From Lachnoclostridium sp. An131 (GTDB lineage Bacteria > Bacillota > Clostridia > Lachnospirales > Lachnospiraceae): a stretch of 64,000 nucleotides of DNA. The notes beneath the pieces are model-generated. The model did not search any database. It saw nothing but the letters and a program-made list of their open reading frames with translations, and was not told the origin of the DNA. Where the stretch lies: NCBI RefSeq assembly GCF_002160825.1, contig NZ_NFLI01000009.1:1-64000 (forward strand), written 5' to 3'. The first letter of the stretch is position 1, and each line of letters begins with the position of its first letter. Positions 33,444 through 42,285 of this stretch are shown here, piece by piece. A program made the translations under genes and the position numbers.

Positions 33444-34475
33444 ATGTATTATGTAATCATCGACTGCGGAACGACAAATTCGAGGGCGTATATAGTAGAT
33501 GGAAAAGGAACAGTATATGGAACGGCCAAGAAGACGGTAGGCGTAAAAGATACATCTGTGACAGGAAGCAAAAATACGCTTAGAAGCGGTCTCAAAGAAA
33601 TTGTTGAAAAAGCTGTAAAAACGTCGGGAATTGAACTTGGAGAAATCGAAGCAGTTCTGTCCAGCGGTATGATAACATCAGAAATTGGTTTATGCGAGCT
33701 GCCGCATATGGATGCGCCTGGAGGAGAAGACGAGCTGGCAGCTTCCATGGCCGAAGTCAAAGATACAGGAATTATTGAAGGAATACCGGTCTATTTTGTG
33801 CGGGGTATCCGCAATCCTGTGCCGGATGATGGAAAAGATCCTACGGCCATTGTCGGAAGACTGGATTTTATGCGCGGCGAAGAGACGCAGATGATGGGGC
33901 TTATGGAAAAGCCGGGATTTCAGCTTCCGGCTATGGCTGTGGTACTTTCCAGCCATACAAAGTTTATTCCCATAGATCAAGAAGGAATGATATTGGGAAG
34001 CCTGAGTACAATGAGCGGGCAGCTGTTTGAGTCTGTAACACAGGGAACATTTCTCCATAAATCTGTAATCCAGGGTGATAGCAGCGAGGCGTGGCCAGAA
34101 GATTATTTTGATGAGAAGATTGTACGCGATGCCATTTACTGGAATAAAAAAGTGGGGCTTGCACGGACATTGATGTTTCCGAGATTTTTGGATGTATTGC
34201 TTGATACAAAGTGGTATGAACGGCTTTTGTTCCTTGACGCTCTTGTGGCGGCGGAAGACATGCTGTCAGTGAATCAGCTGGATATGCTGTCGGATAAGAA
34301 AATTACAGATTATTACCTGATTGGACAGAAGGAACGCTGCCGTCTGTATGAATTTATCATTCATGAAACAATGCCGGAAATCCATATTACGACCGTGAGT
34401 GACAGTGAAGAGATTGATGGATACAGTATTAAAGGCATGCTGAGAATTGCAAAAAAGGCAGGGATTGTAAAATGA
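33444..34475 (+). CDS. 2-keto-3-deoxy-galactonokinase family kinase
   Basis: This 343-residue protein is a DgoK-type sugar-acid kinase: IIDCGTTNSRAYIVDG (ATP-binding), ITSEIGLCELPH, MRGEETQMMGL and VVLSSHTKFIPID are family blocks. DgoK phosphorylates 2-keto-3-deoxy-galactonate at C6. It starts one base after the aldolase stop and overlaps the next gene by four bases. Together with the UxaA-type dehydratase and the DapA-family aldolase it indicates a De Ley-Doudoroff-like route for the substrate. Confidence 0.9.
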   Translation: MYYVIIDCGTTNSRAYIVDGKGTVYGTAKKTVGVKDTSVTGSKNTLRSGLKEIVEKAVKTSGIELGEIEAVLSSGMITSEIGLCELPHMDAPGGEDELAASMAEVKDTGIIEGIPVYFVRGIRNPVPDDGKDPTAIVGRLDFMRGEETQMMGLMEKPGFQLPAMAVVLSSHTKFIPIDQEGMILGSLSTMSGQLFESVTQGTFLHKSVIQGDSSEAWPEDYFDEKIVRDAIYWNKKVGLARTLMFPRFLDVLLDTKWYERLLFLDALVAAEDMLSVNQLDMLSDKKITDYYLIGQKERCRLYEFIIHETMPEIHITTVSDSEEIDGYSIKGMLRIAKKAGIVK

Positions 34476-35446
34476 GCGGCTATAAAATCGTATTTTCAGA
34501 TTATTATTATCCAAATTTGGATGCTGAGTTAAAGGAATTTGAGAAGCTGGGGGAACCGGTAGAGATTATAGACTGTACCAAAATAGTTCCTGGAGGAATT
34601 TTTAATCCAGAAGAGCTGATTCCATACGTAAAAGATTGTGATGCTTTGGTTGTGCAGTTTTCCAAGATAACGGCACAGGTAATACAAAGCATGGAAAAAT
34701 GTAAAATCATAGCGCGTTATGCGATTGGTGTAGATAATATTGATTTGGACGCAGCCAGAGAAAAAGGAATTATGGTTGCCAACGTGCCAGATTACTGCAT
34801 TGATGAAGTGGCAAACACAGCAATAGCACACATCATGAATGCTATGAGAAAAATTACCGTATCAAGGGACATGCTGCTTTCGGGGACCTTTGATATGAAT
34901 GCTGTCCGGCCAATGAAAAGAATGAAAAATGCGGTTCTGGGTCTTCTGGGATTTGGGAATATTGCCCGTGACGTAGCAAAAAAAATGAAAGACTTTTTTG
35001 CGGAGATTGTAGTATATGATCCGTATTTCCAGGATGTTAATAGTCATCCGGAAGTAAAATTCATGACTTTGGAAGAGGTTTTGAAAAAAGCGGATGTCCT
35101 TTCTGTGCATGTGCCTCTGAGTCCGTCAACACAGGATATGCTTTCCTATGAACAGTTTGCCGTGATAAAAGAAGGAGCTGTAGTTGTAAATACAGCAAGA
35201 GGCGGGCTGATTTGTGAAGATGCATTGATTCAGGCACTGGATTCGGGGAGGGTCAGTTATGCGGGGCTTGATGTGATTTGCACAGAAGATTTTGAAAATT
35301 CGAAGCTTCTGCGTCATCCGAAAGCAGCGTTGACACCTCATGTAGCATGGTGCTCTGAAGAGGCGCTGGCAGAGCTTCAGAAAAAGGTGGGGATTAATGT
35401 TGTTTCAGCATTGATAAAGGGCGAGCCAGTTTATCGTGTGAAATAA
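34472..35446 (+). CDS. D-isomer-specific 2-hydroxyacid dehydrogenase
   Basis: This 324-residue protein belongs to the phosphoglycerate dehydrogenase/CtBP group. It has the NAD-binding LLGFGNIARDVAKKM segment, Arg in VVNTARGGLI, Glu in the CTEDFE region and His in LTPHVAW, the expected catalytic trio. It probably interconverts a 2-hydroxy and a 2-keto acid in the pathway; the LarA-like racemase could supply the correct C2 stereoisomer. ATGA overlap couples it to the kinase. Confidence 0.9.
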   Translation: MSGYKIVFSDYYYPNLDAELKEFEKLGEPVEIIDCTKIVPGGIFNPEELIPYVKDCDALVVQFSKITAQVIQSMEKCKIIARYAIGVDNIDLDAAREKGIMVANVPDYCIDEVANTAIAHIMNAMRKITVSRDMLLSGTFDMNAVRPMKRMKNAVLGLLGFGNIARDVAKKMKDFFAEIVVYDPYFQDVNSHPEVKFMTLEEVLKKADVLSVHVPLSPSTQDMLSYEQFAVIKEGAVVVNTARGGLICEDALIQALDSGRVSYAGLDVICTEDFENSKLLRHPKAALTPHVAWCSEEALAELQKKVGINVVSALIKGEPVYRVK

Positions 35447-35489
35447 CATAATCAATAGTAAAAACTATAAAGAAAGGCAGGAGGTAAAC

Positions 35490-36584
35490 ATGAAAAAGAG
35501 GTTATTGATTGCGGCTGTATGTGTGAGTATGATAGCATCGCTTGCCGGTTGTTCCGGCTCAGGGGGAAGCGCAGAAACGGGAGAGGCTTCTGTAGAGGAA
35601 AATACAGATGCGGAAGCAGCCGGCGGGGAAGAGACGGCGGATTCCGGTGGCGGCTATACCATTGGATTTTCTAATTTTTCTCTGACAGATTCCTGGCGTG
35701 TACAGATGGAGGCTGAGTTTGAGTATCATGCAGAACAGCTTAAAGAGCAGGGAGTAATTGATGATTACGTAATGCTTCAGGCGAATGGTGATCAGTCCAA
35801 GCAGATTTCAGATATCAGCGATTTGATTACTATGGGCTGTGACGCGATTGTAGTTACCTGTATTACGCCTGATGGCTTGAATTCCATAATAGAAGAAGCA
35901 AGGAATGAAGGCATTGTAGTTGTAAACTTTAATCAGTCTTGTACGGCGGAAGTAGACTGCAGAGTTGTGGTATCAGACTATGAACTGGGATATACCAGTG
36001 GTTCCTGGCTGGGTGAAAGAATTCCTGAAAATGGAAAGGTAGTAGTCCTGGATGGAACTGAGGGCAATCAGATCAATGCAGACAGGCATAATGGCGGAGT
36101 CGATGGATTGATGGAAGCGTGCCCGACTGCTGAAGTGATTGCAACGCTGAATCTGGACTGGGATTATGCAACGGCAAAAGCTGCAATGGAGGATATACTC
36201 TCGGCATATCCGGAAATTGACGGAATCCTGTCTCAGGGCGGAGCAATGACACAGGCGGCGATTGATGCTTATATTGACGCCGGACGTGATTTTGTGCCGA
36301 TGACAGGTGAAGCAAGTAATGGGTTCCTTCGAGTGTGGCTGGAGAATGAGGATAAAGGATTAGAGACTATGGCATTTACGAATCCCACATATATCAGCGC
36401 AATCGCACTGGATTATGCAATCGATATCCTGAATGGCGAAGAGGTTGAACAGGAAATTGTATTGGAAGAGGATCCTGTAACAATTGATACAGCAGCAGAC
36501 TTTTACAGAGAGGATCTGAATGATAACTTCTGGGTACACACATATCTGCCGGATGATATCCTTCAGGAACTGTTCCCTAATTAA
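35490..36584 (+). CDS. ABC sugar importer, substrate-binding lipoprotein
   Basis: This 364-residue protein has a lipoprotein signal (MKKRLLIAAVCVSMIASLAGC) and a Ser/Gly/Glu linker, then the periplasmic-binding fold of the RbsB type (YTIGFSNFSLTDSWRVQME...). It captures the sugar or sugar acid outside the membrane and hands it to the permease pair encoded downstream. AAAGGCAGGAGG precedes the ATG. The specificity is unknown. Confidence 0.92.
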   Translation: MKKRLLIAAVCVSMIASLAGCSGSGGSAETGEASVEENTDAEAAGGEETADSGGGYTIGFSNFSLTDSWRVQMEAEFEYHAEQLKEQGVIDDYVMLQANGDQSKQISDISDLITMGCDAIVVTCITPDGLNSIIEEARNEGIVVVNFNQSCTAEVDCRVVVSDYELGYTSGSWLGERIPENGKVVVLDGTEGNQINADRHNGGVDGLMEACPTAEVIATLNLDWDYATAKAAMEDILSAYPEIDGILSQGGAMTQAAIDAYIDAGRDFVPMTGEASNGFLRVWLENEDKGLETMAFTNPTYISAIALDYAIDILNGEEVEQEIVLEEDPVTIDTAADFYREDLNDNFWVHTYLPDDILQELFPN

Positions 36585-36628
36585 ACAGAGCTTATTTGGT
36601 TTGACAGAAGAGTATTTTGGATGTAATG

Positions 36629-36659
36629 CCGGTTATGGAATCTCAGATTCCATAACCGG
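36629..36659 (+). promoter_or_regulatory. Intercistronic hairpin after the binding-protein gene
   Basis: A perfect 14-base stem (36629-36642 and 36646-36659) with a TCA loop lies between the binding-protein and ATPase genes. No T run follows, so it is likely an mRNA-stabilising or processing element giving excess binding protein, rather than a strong terminator. Confidence 0.75.
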
Positions 36660-36688
36660 AAGTCCGATATGGCAGAAAGGACAACACT

Positions 36689-38221
36689 ATGAGACCTTCG
36701 ATAGAAGTACGTAATATTGATAAGACTTTTGTGGGCGTACATGCTTTAAAAGATGTGTCTTTTACATGCTATCCGGGCCAGGTTCATGTACTGCAGGGAG
36801 AGAATGGAGCAGGGAAAAGCACGCTGTTAAAAATATTAACAGGAATGTATCGCCCGGATTCCGGTGAAATCTGGATTAACGGAGAAAAAGTAAATTTCCG
36901 GCATCCCATAGAAGCAAAAAAGAACGGCCTTGCAATGGTATATCAGGAGATGTCGCTGCTGCCGGAGTTGACAGTAGCGCAGAATATTTACCTGAATCAG
37001 GGCAATAAAAGGGGGTTTACGGATGAAAGGGCGCTTCTTCGGGCTGCAAGAGAAATAGCTCAAAAATATAATATTGAAATTGATCCCTATGCAAGAACTG
37101 CAGATCTGCCTATTGCGGCGCAGCAGATGGTAGAGATTTTAAAGGCGCTGGCTGCAGAACCTCAGATTCTGATTTTAGACGAGCCTACCTCTACGCTGAC
37201 GTCTACAGAGGTGGATAAATTGTATCAGATTGTTCAGGAACTGAAAAGCCAGGGAAAAACCGTTTTGTTTATTTCCCATAGAATGGAAGAAATATTTCGA
37301 TTTGGAGATTATGCTACTATCTTAAAGGATGGAAGTTATATTGATACAGTAAATTTGAGGGAATCAGATGAAAATACAATTATACAGCTGATGGTTGGGC
37401 GTGAACTGAAAAGTATTTTTCCGCACAAAAATACCCAGAAGGATGCGGAGGTCATGTTTGAGGTACAAAACTTCAGTGATAATGCTCATTTCCATAATAT
37501 CAATCTGCAGATACGCAGGGGAGAAATAGTAGGGATTGGAGCGCTGGACGGACAGGGCCAGACACAGCTGTTTCAGGCGATTGCAGGTCTCAGAAGAAGG
37601 ACATCTGGTACAGTCAAATTGAACGGGAAAGAAATTGTCTATCATAATGTACGCAAGGCAATGAAGCTGGGAATTGGTTATGTTCCTGAAGACAGGAAGG
37701 GACTGGGGCTTTGCCTGGAAATGTCTGTAGGCGATAATCTGAGCATGGCCAGCCTGAGGAGACGGCAGAAATTTGGTTTTATCAAGAAGAAAGAGGAAGC
37801 AGAGCAGGCAAATCAGATGGTGAAGCGTTTGAATATTAAAACTGCAAGCTTGCTGCAGAATGTTGTGAATCTGTCGGGAGGGAACCAGCAGAAGGTATCG
37901 ATTGGAAAAATATTAGAGGATGTGCCAAAGGTTCTGCTGTTAAATGAACCGACAAGAGGAATCGATGTAGAAGCAAAGCAGGAAATATACCGGCTGCTTC
38001 GCAGTCTGGCTGATGAAGGCGTGGCGATTCTCTGTTATACAAGCGATATGATGGAAACAATCGGGCTGTGTGACCGGGTGCTGACTTTATATGAAGGACG
38101 GATTACCGGAGAACTTGGAGAAAGGGAAGGCGCTCTGATAACAGAAGAAAATATTATGCGGGGAGCGATGAATCAGAAAGTGCAGAAGACGACAGGATTG
38201 GAGGATGGACAGAATGAATAA
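36689..38221 (+). CDS. ABC sugar importer, double ATPase
   Basis: This 510-residue RbsA-type protein carries two ABC domains. The first has Walker A GENGAGKST and LDEPTSTLT; the second has the degenerate Walker A GALDGQGQTQ, signature LSGGNQQKVSIGK and LNEPTRGID, as is usual for sugar importers of this class. It powers import through the two permeases encoded next; its 3' end overlaps the first permease by 17 bases. Confidence 0.95.
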   Translation: MRPSIEVRNIDKTFVGVHALKDVSFTCYPGQVHVLQGENGAGKSTLLKILTGMYRPDSGEIWINGEKVNFRHPIEAKKNGLAMVYQEMSLLPELTVAQNIYLNQGNKRGFTDERALLRAAREIAQKYNIEIDPYARTADLPIAAQQMVEILKALAAEPQILILDEPTSTLTSTEVDKLYQIVQELKSQGKTVLFISHRMEEIFRFGDYATILKDGSYIDTVNLRESDENTIIQLMVGRELKSIFPHKNTQKDAEVMFEVQNFSDNAHFHNINLQIRRGEIVGIGALDGQGQTQLFQAIAGLRRRTSGTVKLNGKEIVYHNVRKAMKLGIGYVPEDRKGLGLCLEMSVGDNLSMASLRRRQKFGFIKKKEEAEQANQMVKRLNIKTASLLQNVVNLSGGNQQKVSIGKILEDVPKVLLLNEPTRGIDVEAKQEIYRLLRSLADEGVAILCYTSDMMETIGLCDRVLTLYEGRITGELGEREGALITEENIMRGAMNQKVQKTTGLEDGQNE

Positions 38222-39191
38222 AGAAATGTCTAAAGATAAATTGCTTTCAAAGCACAATCTACGTCTGCTGTACAAGAGAAAAAGTGAGGTTGTAATTGTC
38301 TATGTAATCTTTTTTGCGCTAATACTTTTCGCTTCTTTATCCAGCGACGTATTTTGGGGAACGCGGAACCTGAGAAATTTGCTGATTTCCAATATTGGTT
38401 TGCTGCTGATTACATACGCCCAGCTTATTGTTATTACTTTGGGTGGTGTGGATCTTTCCGTTGGCTCGATCATTTCCATGGTAAATGTAGCAGCAGTGAC
38501 ACTTATGACAGATTCTGTTGGGTCGTGGATTCTGATAAGTATTCTTTGTCTTATAATTGGCGTGGGTATTGGTATTATTAACGGATTGCTGGTTGTAAAA
38601 GGGAATATTCAGTCCATTATAGCTACTCTGGCGACACAGACAATATTTGCGGGAACAGCTCTGTTAATCATGTCATCGCCAAAAGGAACATTGCCCAGTG
38701 AATTGTGCCAGTTTTTTACAAGAGGATGGGGATATCTGTTCCCGTTCCTGCTGGTTATAGTGATGACGGTCCTTATCTGGATATTGATGTTTCGGACGAA
38801 TTTTGGGCGCGCTATATTTGCTGTTGGAGGAAGCGAGCAGGCGGCGGAATGTTCGGGAATTCGGGTAGGCCGCACTAAAATTATGGCATTCGCAGTGTCC
38901 GGACTGATTTCTGCGGTGGCAGCTTTGTACATTTCGTTTTATTCGACTTCAGGAAATCCATTGATAGGAGAAAGCTATACGCAGAGATCAATTACAACGG
39001 CGGTAGTGGCAGGCGCTACGCTTGTTGGAGGTAAAAGCAGCGTAATAGGATGCTTTGCGGCAGTTGGAATTATGGGAATTATTAATAATCTATTAAACCT
39101 GATGCATGTATCTTCTTATTATCAGTTTGTTATTCAGGGAGTTATCCTGATACTGGCGCTTGCATTCAGTGCTATTCGATCCAGAAAATAA
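38205..39191 (+). CDS. ABC sugar importer, permease 1
   Basis: This 328-residue RbsC-type permease has eight to ten membrane segments and the family motifs GGVDLSVGSIISM and VVAGATLVGGKSSVIG. The ATG lies in the sequence GGATGGACAGAATG; two nearby ATGs (38205 and 38214) are possible, the first being taken. It forms the channel with permease 2. Confidence 0.93.
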   Translation: MDRMNKEMSKDKLLSKHNLRLLYKRKSEVVIVYVIFFALILFASLSSDVFWGTRNLRNLLISNIGLLLITYAQLIVITLGGVDLSVGSIISMVNVAAVTLMTDSVGSWILISILCLIIGVGIGIINGLLVVKGNIQSIIATLATQTIFAGTALLIMSSPKGTLPSELCQFFTRGWGYLFPFLLVIVMTVLIWILMFRTNFGRAIFAVGGSEQAAECSGIRVGRTKIMAFAVSGLISAVAALYISFYSTSGNPLIGESYTQRSITTAVVAGATLVGGKSSVIGCFAAVGIMGIINNLLNLMHVSSYYQFVIQGVILILALAFSAIRSRK

Positions 39192-39205
39192 GGAGGAGAC
39201 AGGGC

Positions 39206-40171
39206 ATGGAAAAAGAACAGGATCTGAGACAGCTGAAATTGCAGAAAATCCTGCCTGTTGTCTTTGTTTACGCGGTGATGATCCTTCTGGCAGTGATTAT
39301 TAACTGCGTCAGCACAGGATTTTTGACAGTTGATCATATTTATTCTATTTTAAAACAGGCAGCTTTTCTTGGGATTGTCTGCGTTGGCCAGTCGCTGGTC
39401 ATTTTAACGGGCGGGATTGACCTGTCACTGGAGTATACCCTGCTGTTCAGCAATGTGCTTGCTGCAGCCATAATCAGCGGGCAGAACGAGAATACTTTTA
39501 CCGCACTGGCTGCAGTTATAGGAGTGGCAGTGTTAATAGGCTTGTTGAATGGCTGTGGAGTGTATTTTCTGAAGATACCGGCTATGATTATGACACTGTC
39601 GACCGGAACTGCTGTATATGGTCTGGCATATATTTATTGCAATGGAGCGCCGGGAGGATTTACCTCAGATATTCTGAATCAATTGTCAAATGGAAGGTTT
39701 GGCGGTATTTTCAGCGGTGTGACAATTGTGTGGATTATTTTAGCCGCAGCAGTAATCGTGATTTTGAGAAGCACTGTTCTTGGGCGTTCTATTTATGCGA
39801 TTGGAACAAATAGAGATAGTGCTGATTATTCTGGAATACAGGTTCGGAATGTTACACTCATTGTTTATATCATTGCAAGTGTTATGGCAGCGATTACTGG
39901 ATATTTTCTGCTTGGCTATACTGGTACAAGCTATATGTCTACGGGAAGTGGTTATAACATGGATTCCATAGCAGCGGTAGTAATAGGTGGAACGAGCATC
40001 GCCGGAGGATCAGGAGGGTATGTAGGAACAATTGCCGGAGTATGTATTATGGTACTTATTAACAGCCTGCTGACTATTTTACATATGCCAGAAGCAGTAA
40101 AGCAGATTGTTCAGGGGCTGCTGATAGCTGTTCTTTTGCTGGTGGTGTCGGGGAGAAAGAAGGAACGCTGA
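39206..40171 (+). CDS. ABC sugar importer, permease 2
   Basis: This 321-residue RbsC-type permease is a paralogue of the preceding one (TGGIDLSLEYTLLF and VVIGGTSIAGGSGGYVG). Two distinct permeases suggest a heterodimeric channel. AGGAGG precedes the start. One base separates its stop from the second cyclase gene. Confidence 0.93.
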   Translation: MEKEQDLRQLKLQKILPVVFVYAVMILLAVIINCVSTGFLTVDHIYSILKQAAFLGIVCVGQSLVILTGGIDLSLEYTLLFSNVLAAAIISGQNENTFTALAAVIGVAVLIGLLNGCGVYFLKIPAMIMTLSTGTAVYGLAYIYCNGAPGGFTSDILNQLSNGRFGGIFSGVTIVWIILAAAVIVILRSTVLGRSIYAIGTNRDSADYSGIQVRNVTLIVYIIASVMAAITGYFLLGYTGTSYMSTGSGYNMDSIAAVVIGGTSIAGGSGGYVGTIAGVCIMVLINSLLTILHMPEAVKQIVQGLLIAVLLLVVSGRKKER

Positions 40172-40172
40172 A

Positions 40173-40829
40173 ATGCTGTACAAAGAGGTTGTGGATTTGT
40201 CCTGGAAATATACGAATCATATGCTGGTTTTTCCGGGCGGGGTACCGATGAAAATCCGGAAGAACGGTGATTTGGGAAAAGGAGATCCCTGTGAAATTAC
40301 AACGATGGATGGGTTCTGTATTCATTTTGGTACGCATCTGGATTGTCCTTCTCACATGCTGGCAGGAGGGTTCCGGGCAGAAGATAAAGAAATTGCTTTT
40401 TTTGTAGGGAGAGGAAGAGTGTTGGACTGCTCCCATTACAGAGCTGGTGAAGTGATAGGGCAGGAAGTCCTGAAGGGACAGAGCCTGGAAGGAATTGAAT
40501 TTCTTCTGTTTTATACAGGGTGGTCGAAAAAATTCGGAACAAAAGAGCAATATGGAAGATTCCCTGTTTTAGAATTACAGTTTGCAAAATGGCTCGGCAG
40601 GCATCCTGGATTAAAGGGCTTTGGAATAGAGACAAATAATTGTGACCATATCGGGGATGAAATGTATCCGATTCATCATGCGCTGCTGGATGGCAATTCT
40701 AAAATTTTATATGAAGCCCTGTGTAATATTGATAAATTGCTTGGAAAAGAATTTATTTTTATAGGAGCCCCAATTTCTATTGACGGAGCAGAAGGAGGGC
40801 CGTGCAGAGCACTGGCATTAGTTTTGTAA
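40173..40829 (+). CDS. Cyclase-family metal hydrolase (second copy)
   Basis: This 218-residue protein is a second cyclase-family enzyme with the metal motif HFGTHLDCPSHM and a later HHALLDGN. It differs clearly from the copy at 31830, so it likely handles another substrate or step. It is the last gene of the plus arm and is followed by a terminator. A lactonase or amidohydrolase role is inference from the family. Confidence 0.83.
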   Translation: MLYKEVVDLSWKYTNHMLVFPGGVPMKIRKNGDLGKGDPCEITTMDGFCIHFGTHLDCPSHMLAGGFRAEDKEIAFFVGRGRVLDCSHYRAGEVIGQEVLKGQSLEGIEFLLFYTGWSKKFGTKEQYGRFPVLELQFAKWLGRHPGLKGFGIETNNCDHIGDEMYPIHHALLDGNSKILYEALCNIDKLLGKEFIFIGAPISIDGAEGGPCRALALVL

Positions 40830-40830
40830 T

Positions 40831-40886
40831 AAATGCAGGTGTGCTGAAGAATTTGAAAAAAATCTTTGGCGCACCTGCATTTTTGT
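40831..40886 (+). terminator. Terminator of the sugar-acid operon
   Basis: AAATGCAGGTGTGC (from 40831) pairs with GCGCACCTGCATTT (to 40882) with one mismatch; the loop is about 25 bases and the stem ends in TTTTTG. This closes the 10-kb plus arm. Confidence 0.7.
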
Positions 40887-40947
40887 TGGGAAATATTTTC
40901 AATAATACTGCTTATGTGATAATGTGTTTGATATCTTTTTAGAAATT

Positions 40948-41715
40948 CTACTTTGGCTGTCCGACATCGGAAGAGTCATCCCGCCCTCTCAGCTCCAGAT
41001 ACACCTCTCCCATTGCCGTATGGAAATAGGGCCGGATCCACAGGAAACCAATGCCGAAGGAGCCGATTCCCAGAAGGCACAGGGGCAGAAAGCCCAGCCA
41101 CAGCCGGAAGATGCGGCCGCGCTGTCCGCGCGTCAGCCTGCGGCTTTGCCGCAGGGCATCCCGGGCAGGACGGTTTGGATCGTCCAGGAGCACATAGACA
41201 GCCAGGCAGTAGGGCAATGCAAAAAAGACCGCCGGAATCAGGGCGACAGCAGCCAGCAGAAGAGACATGCCCAGAAGATAGGGCAGGTCAGCCGGAATCT
41301 CCGTCAGATCGATCACTACAGGCAGCTGCATATAGAAATACAGGGAAGGAACGAACCAGACAAGAGATACCAGATAGCGGAACGCGTAGGTCAGAATATA
41401 GGTGTCTGCCTGGTTCCGGAACGCGGAAAACAGGATTCCCCGTTCACGTAAGGGCTTTCCCTTGCACAACGAATAGAGGAAGCGGAGCAGGCCGGCTTCC
41501 AGGAGAGCGCCAAATAAAAGAGCGATGAGATACAGAACCCAGTACAGAACCTGGTTCAGGGGATCGGCTGAAAGGTACAGGCCGCTTTGCTGAATCAGCA
41601 GAGTCAGCGCGGTCGTGAGCAGGGTCAGACTGACAGTCAGGCTGACCGCAGGAAAATAATTTCCGGTCAGGGCGATGCGGGCCCGCCGTTTCATCTCTTT
41701 TGGTATGATTTTCAT
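40948..41715 (-). CDS. DUF975-family membrane protein
   Basis: This 255-residue protein has five or six membrane segments and resembles DUF975 proteins (N-terminal basic KEMKRRARIALTGNYFPAV, the central AFRYLVSLVWFVPSLY, then VYVLLDDPNRPARDALRQSRRLTRGQR). Function is unknown. Its start overlaps the stop of the upstream membrane protein by four bases, so the two form an operon. Confidence 0.75.
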   Translation of the reverse strand: MKIIPKEMKRRARIALTGNYFPAVSLTVSLTLLTTALTLLIQQSGLYLSADPLNQVLYWVLYLIALLFGALLEAGLLRFLYSLCKGKPLRERGILFSAFRNQADTYILTYAFRYLVSLVWFVPSLYFYMQLPVVIDLTEIPADLPYLLGMSLLLAAVALIPAVFFALPYCLAVYVLLDDPNRPARDALRQSRRLTRGQRGRIFRLWLGFLPLCLLGIGSFGIGFLWIRPYFHTAMGEVYLELRGRDDSSDVGQPK

Positions 41716-42113
41716 ATGCCGCCTCCAGTGGTCAGAAAATTCAACTGCTCGTTCAGGTAATCGTTGAGTGCCTTCTGCAGGGCCTCCGGATCGAGAACGG
41801 TCTCAAGGCCGAACATCTGAACGGCCAGGTACAGACTCAGAACGCTGATCAGAAGCATGATCAGATAGATGGCAAGGGAAAAGAAGCCTGTCCCCATTCC
41901 GACCATGGCCTGCTGCGGGAAGCGGAAGCCTCCGCCCTTGGACAGGTGGGCGAAAAGGATCGCCATATTGCTCAGAATCAGGCCCAGCGGCAGCGCCATG
42001 ACAGAGCTCGGCAGAATAAGAAACCCAAGGGATATCACGGAAGCGATGCCCATAAATTGGGATATGGCGGCCATACGGTTGATTTGAGGATTCGAATTTA
42101 TCTGTTCGATCAT
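41712..42113 (-). CDS. Small membrane protein of unknown function
   Basis: This 133-residue protein has three hydrophobic segments (about 15-32, 38-55 and 70-100) and a basic-aromatic GGGFRFPQQA loop. I do not recognise the family beyond its pairing with a DUF975 gene, which it overlaps (ATGA). AGGAGG is eight bases before the ATG. Confidence 0.75.
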   Translation of the reverse strand: MIEQINSNPQINRMAAISQFMGIASVISLGFLILPSSVMALPLGLILSNMAILFAHLSKGGGFRFPQQAMVGMGTGFFSLAIYLIMLLISVLSLYLAVQMFGLETVLDPEALQKALNDYLNEQLNFLTTGGGI

Positions 42114-42218
42114 CAGTATACCTCCTGAAGCTTTCCTTAGCTGGCAGCGGAAGCCTTTGTCAGCCTTAAGGATATCTACTTAATACTACCACAGGCACGG
42201 GGGAAAGACAAATGCTTC

Positions 42219-42247
42219 TTGCGGTCAGGCTGTTTTTTGCCTATAAT
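42219..42247 (+). promoter_or_regulatory. Sigma-A promoter of tex
   Basis: TTGCGG (42219-42224), 17-base spacer and TATAAT (42242-42247), about 35 bases before the tex start. Confidence 0.65.
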
Positions 42248-42285
42248 AAGTGATAGTCCGAACCTGACAGAAGGAGAAAAGCTAT

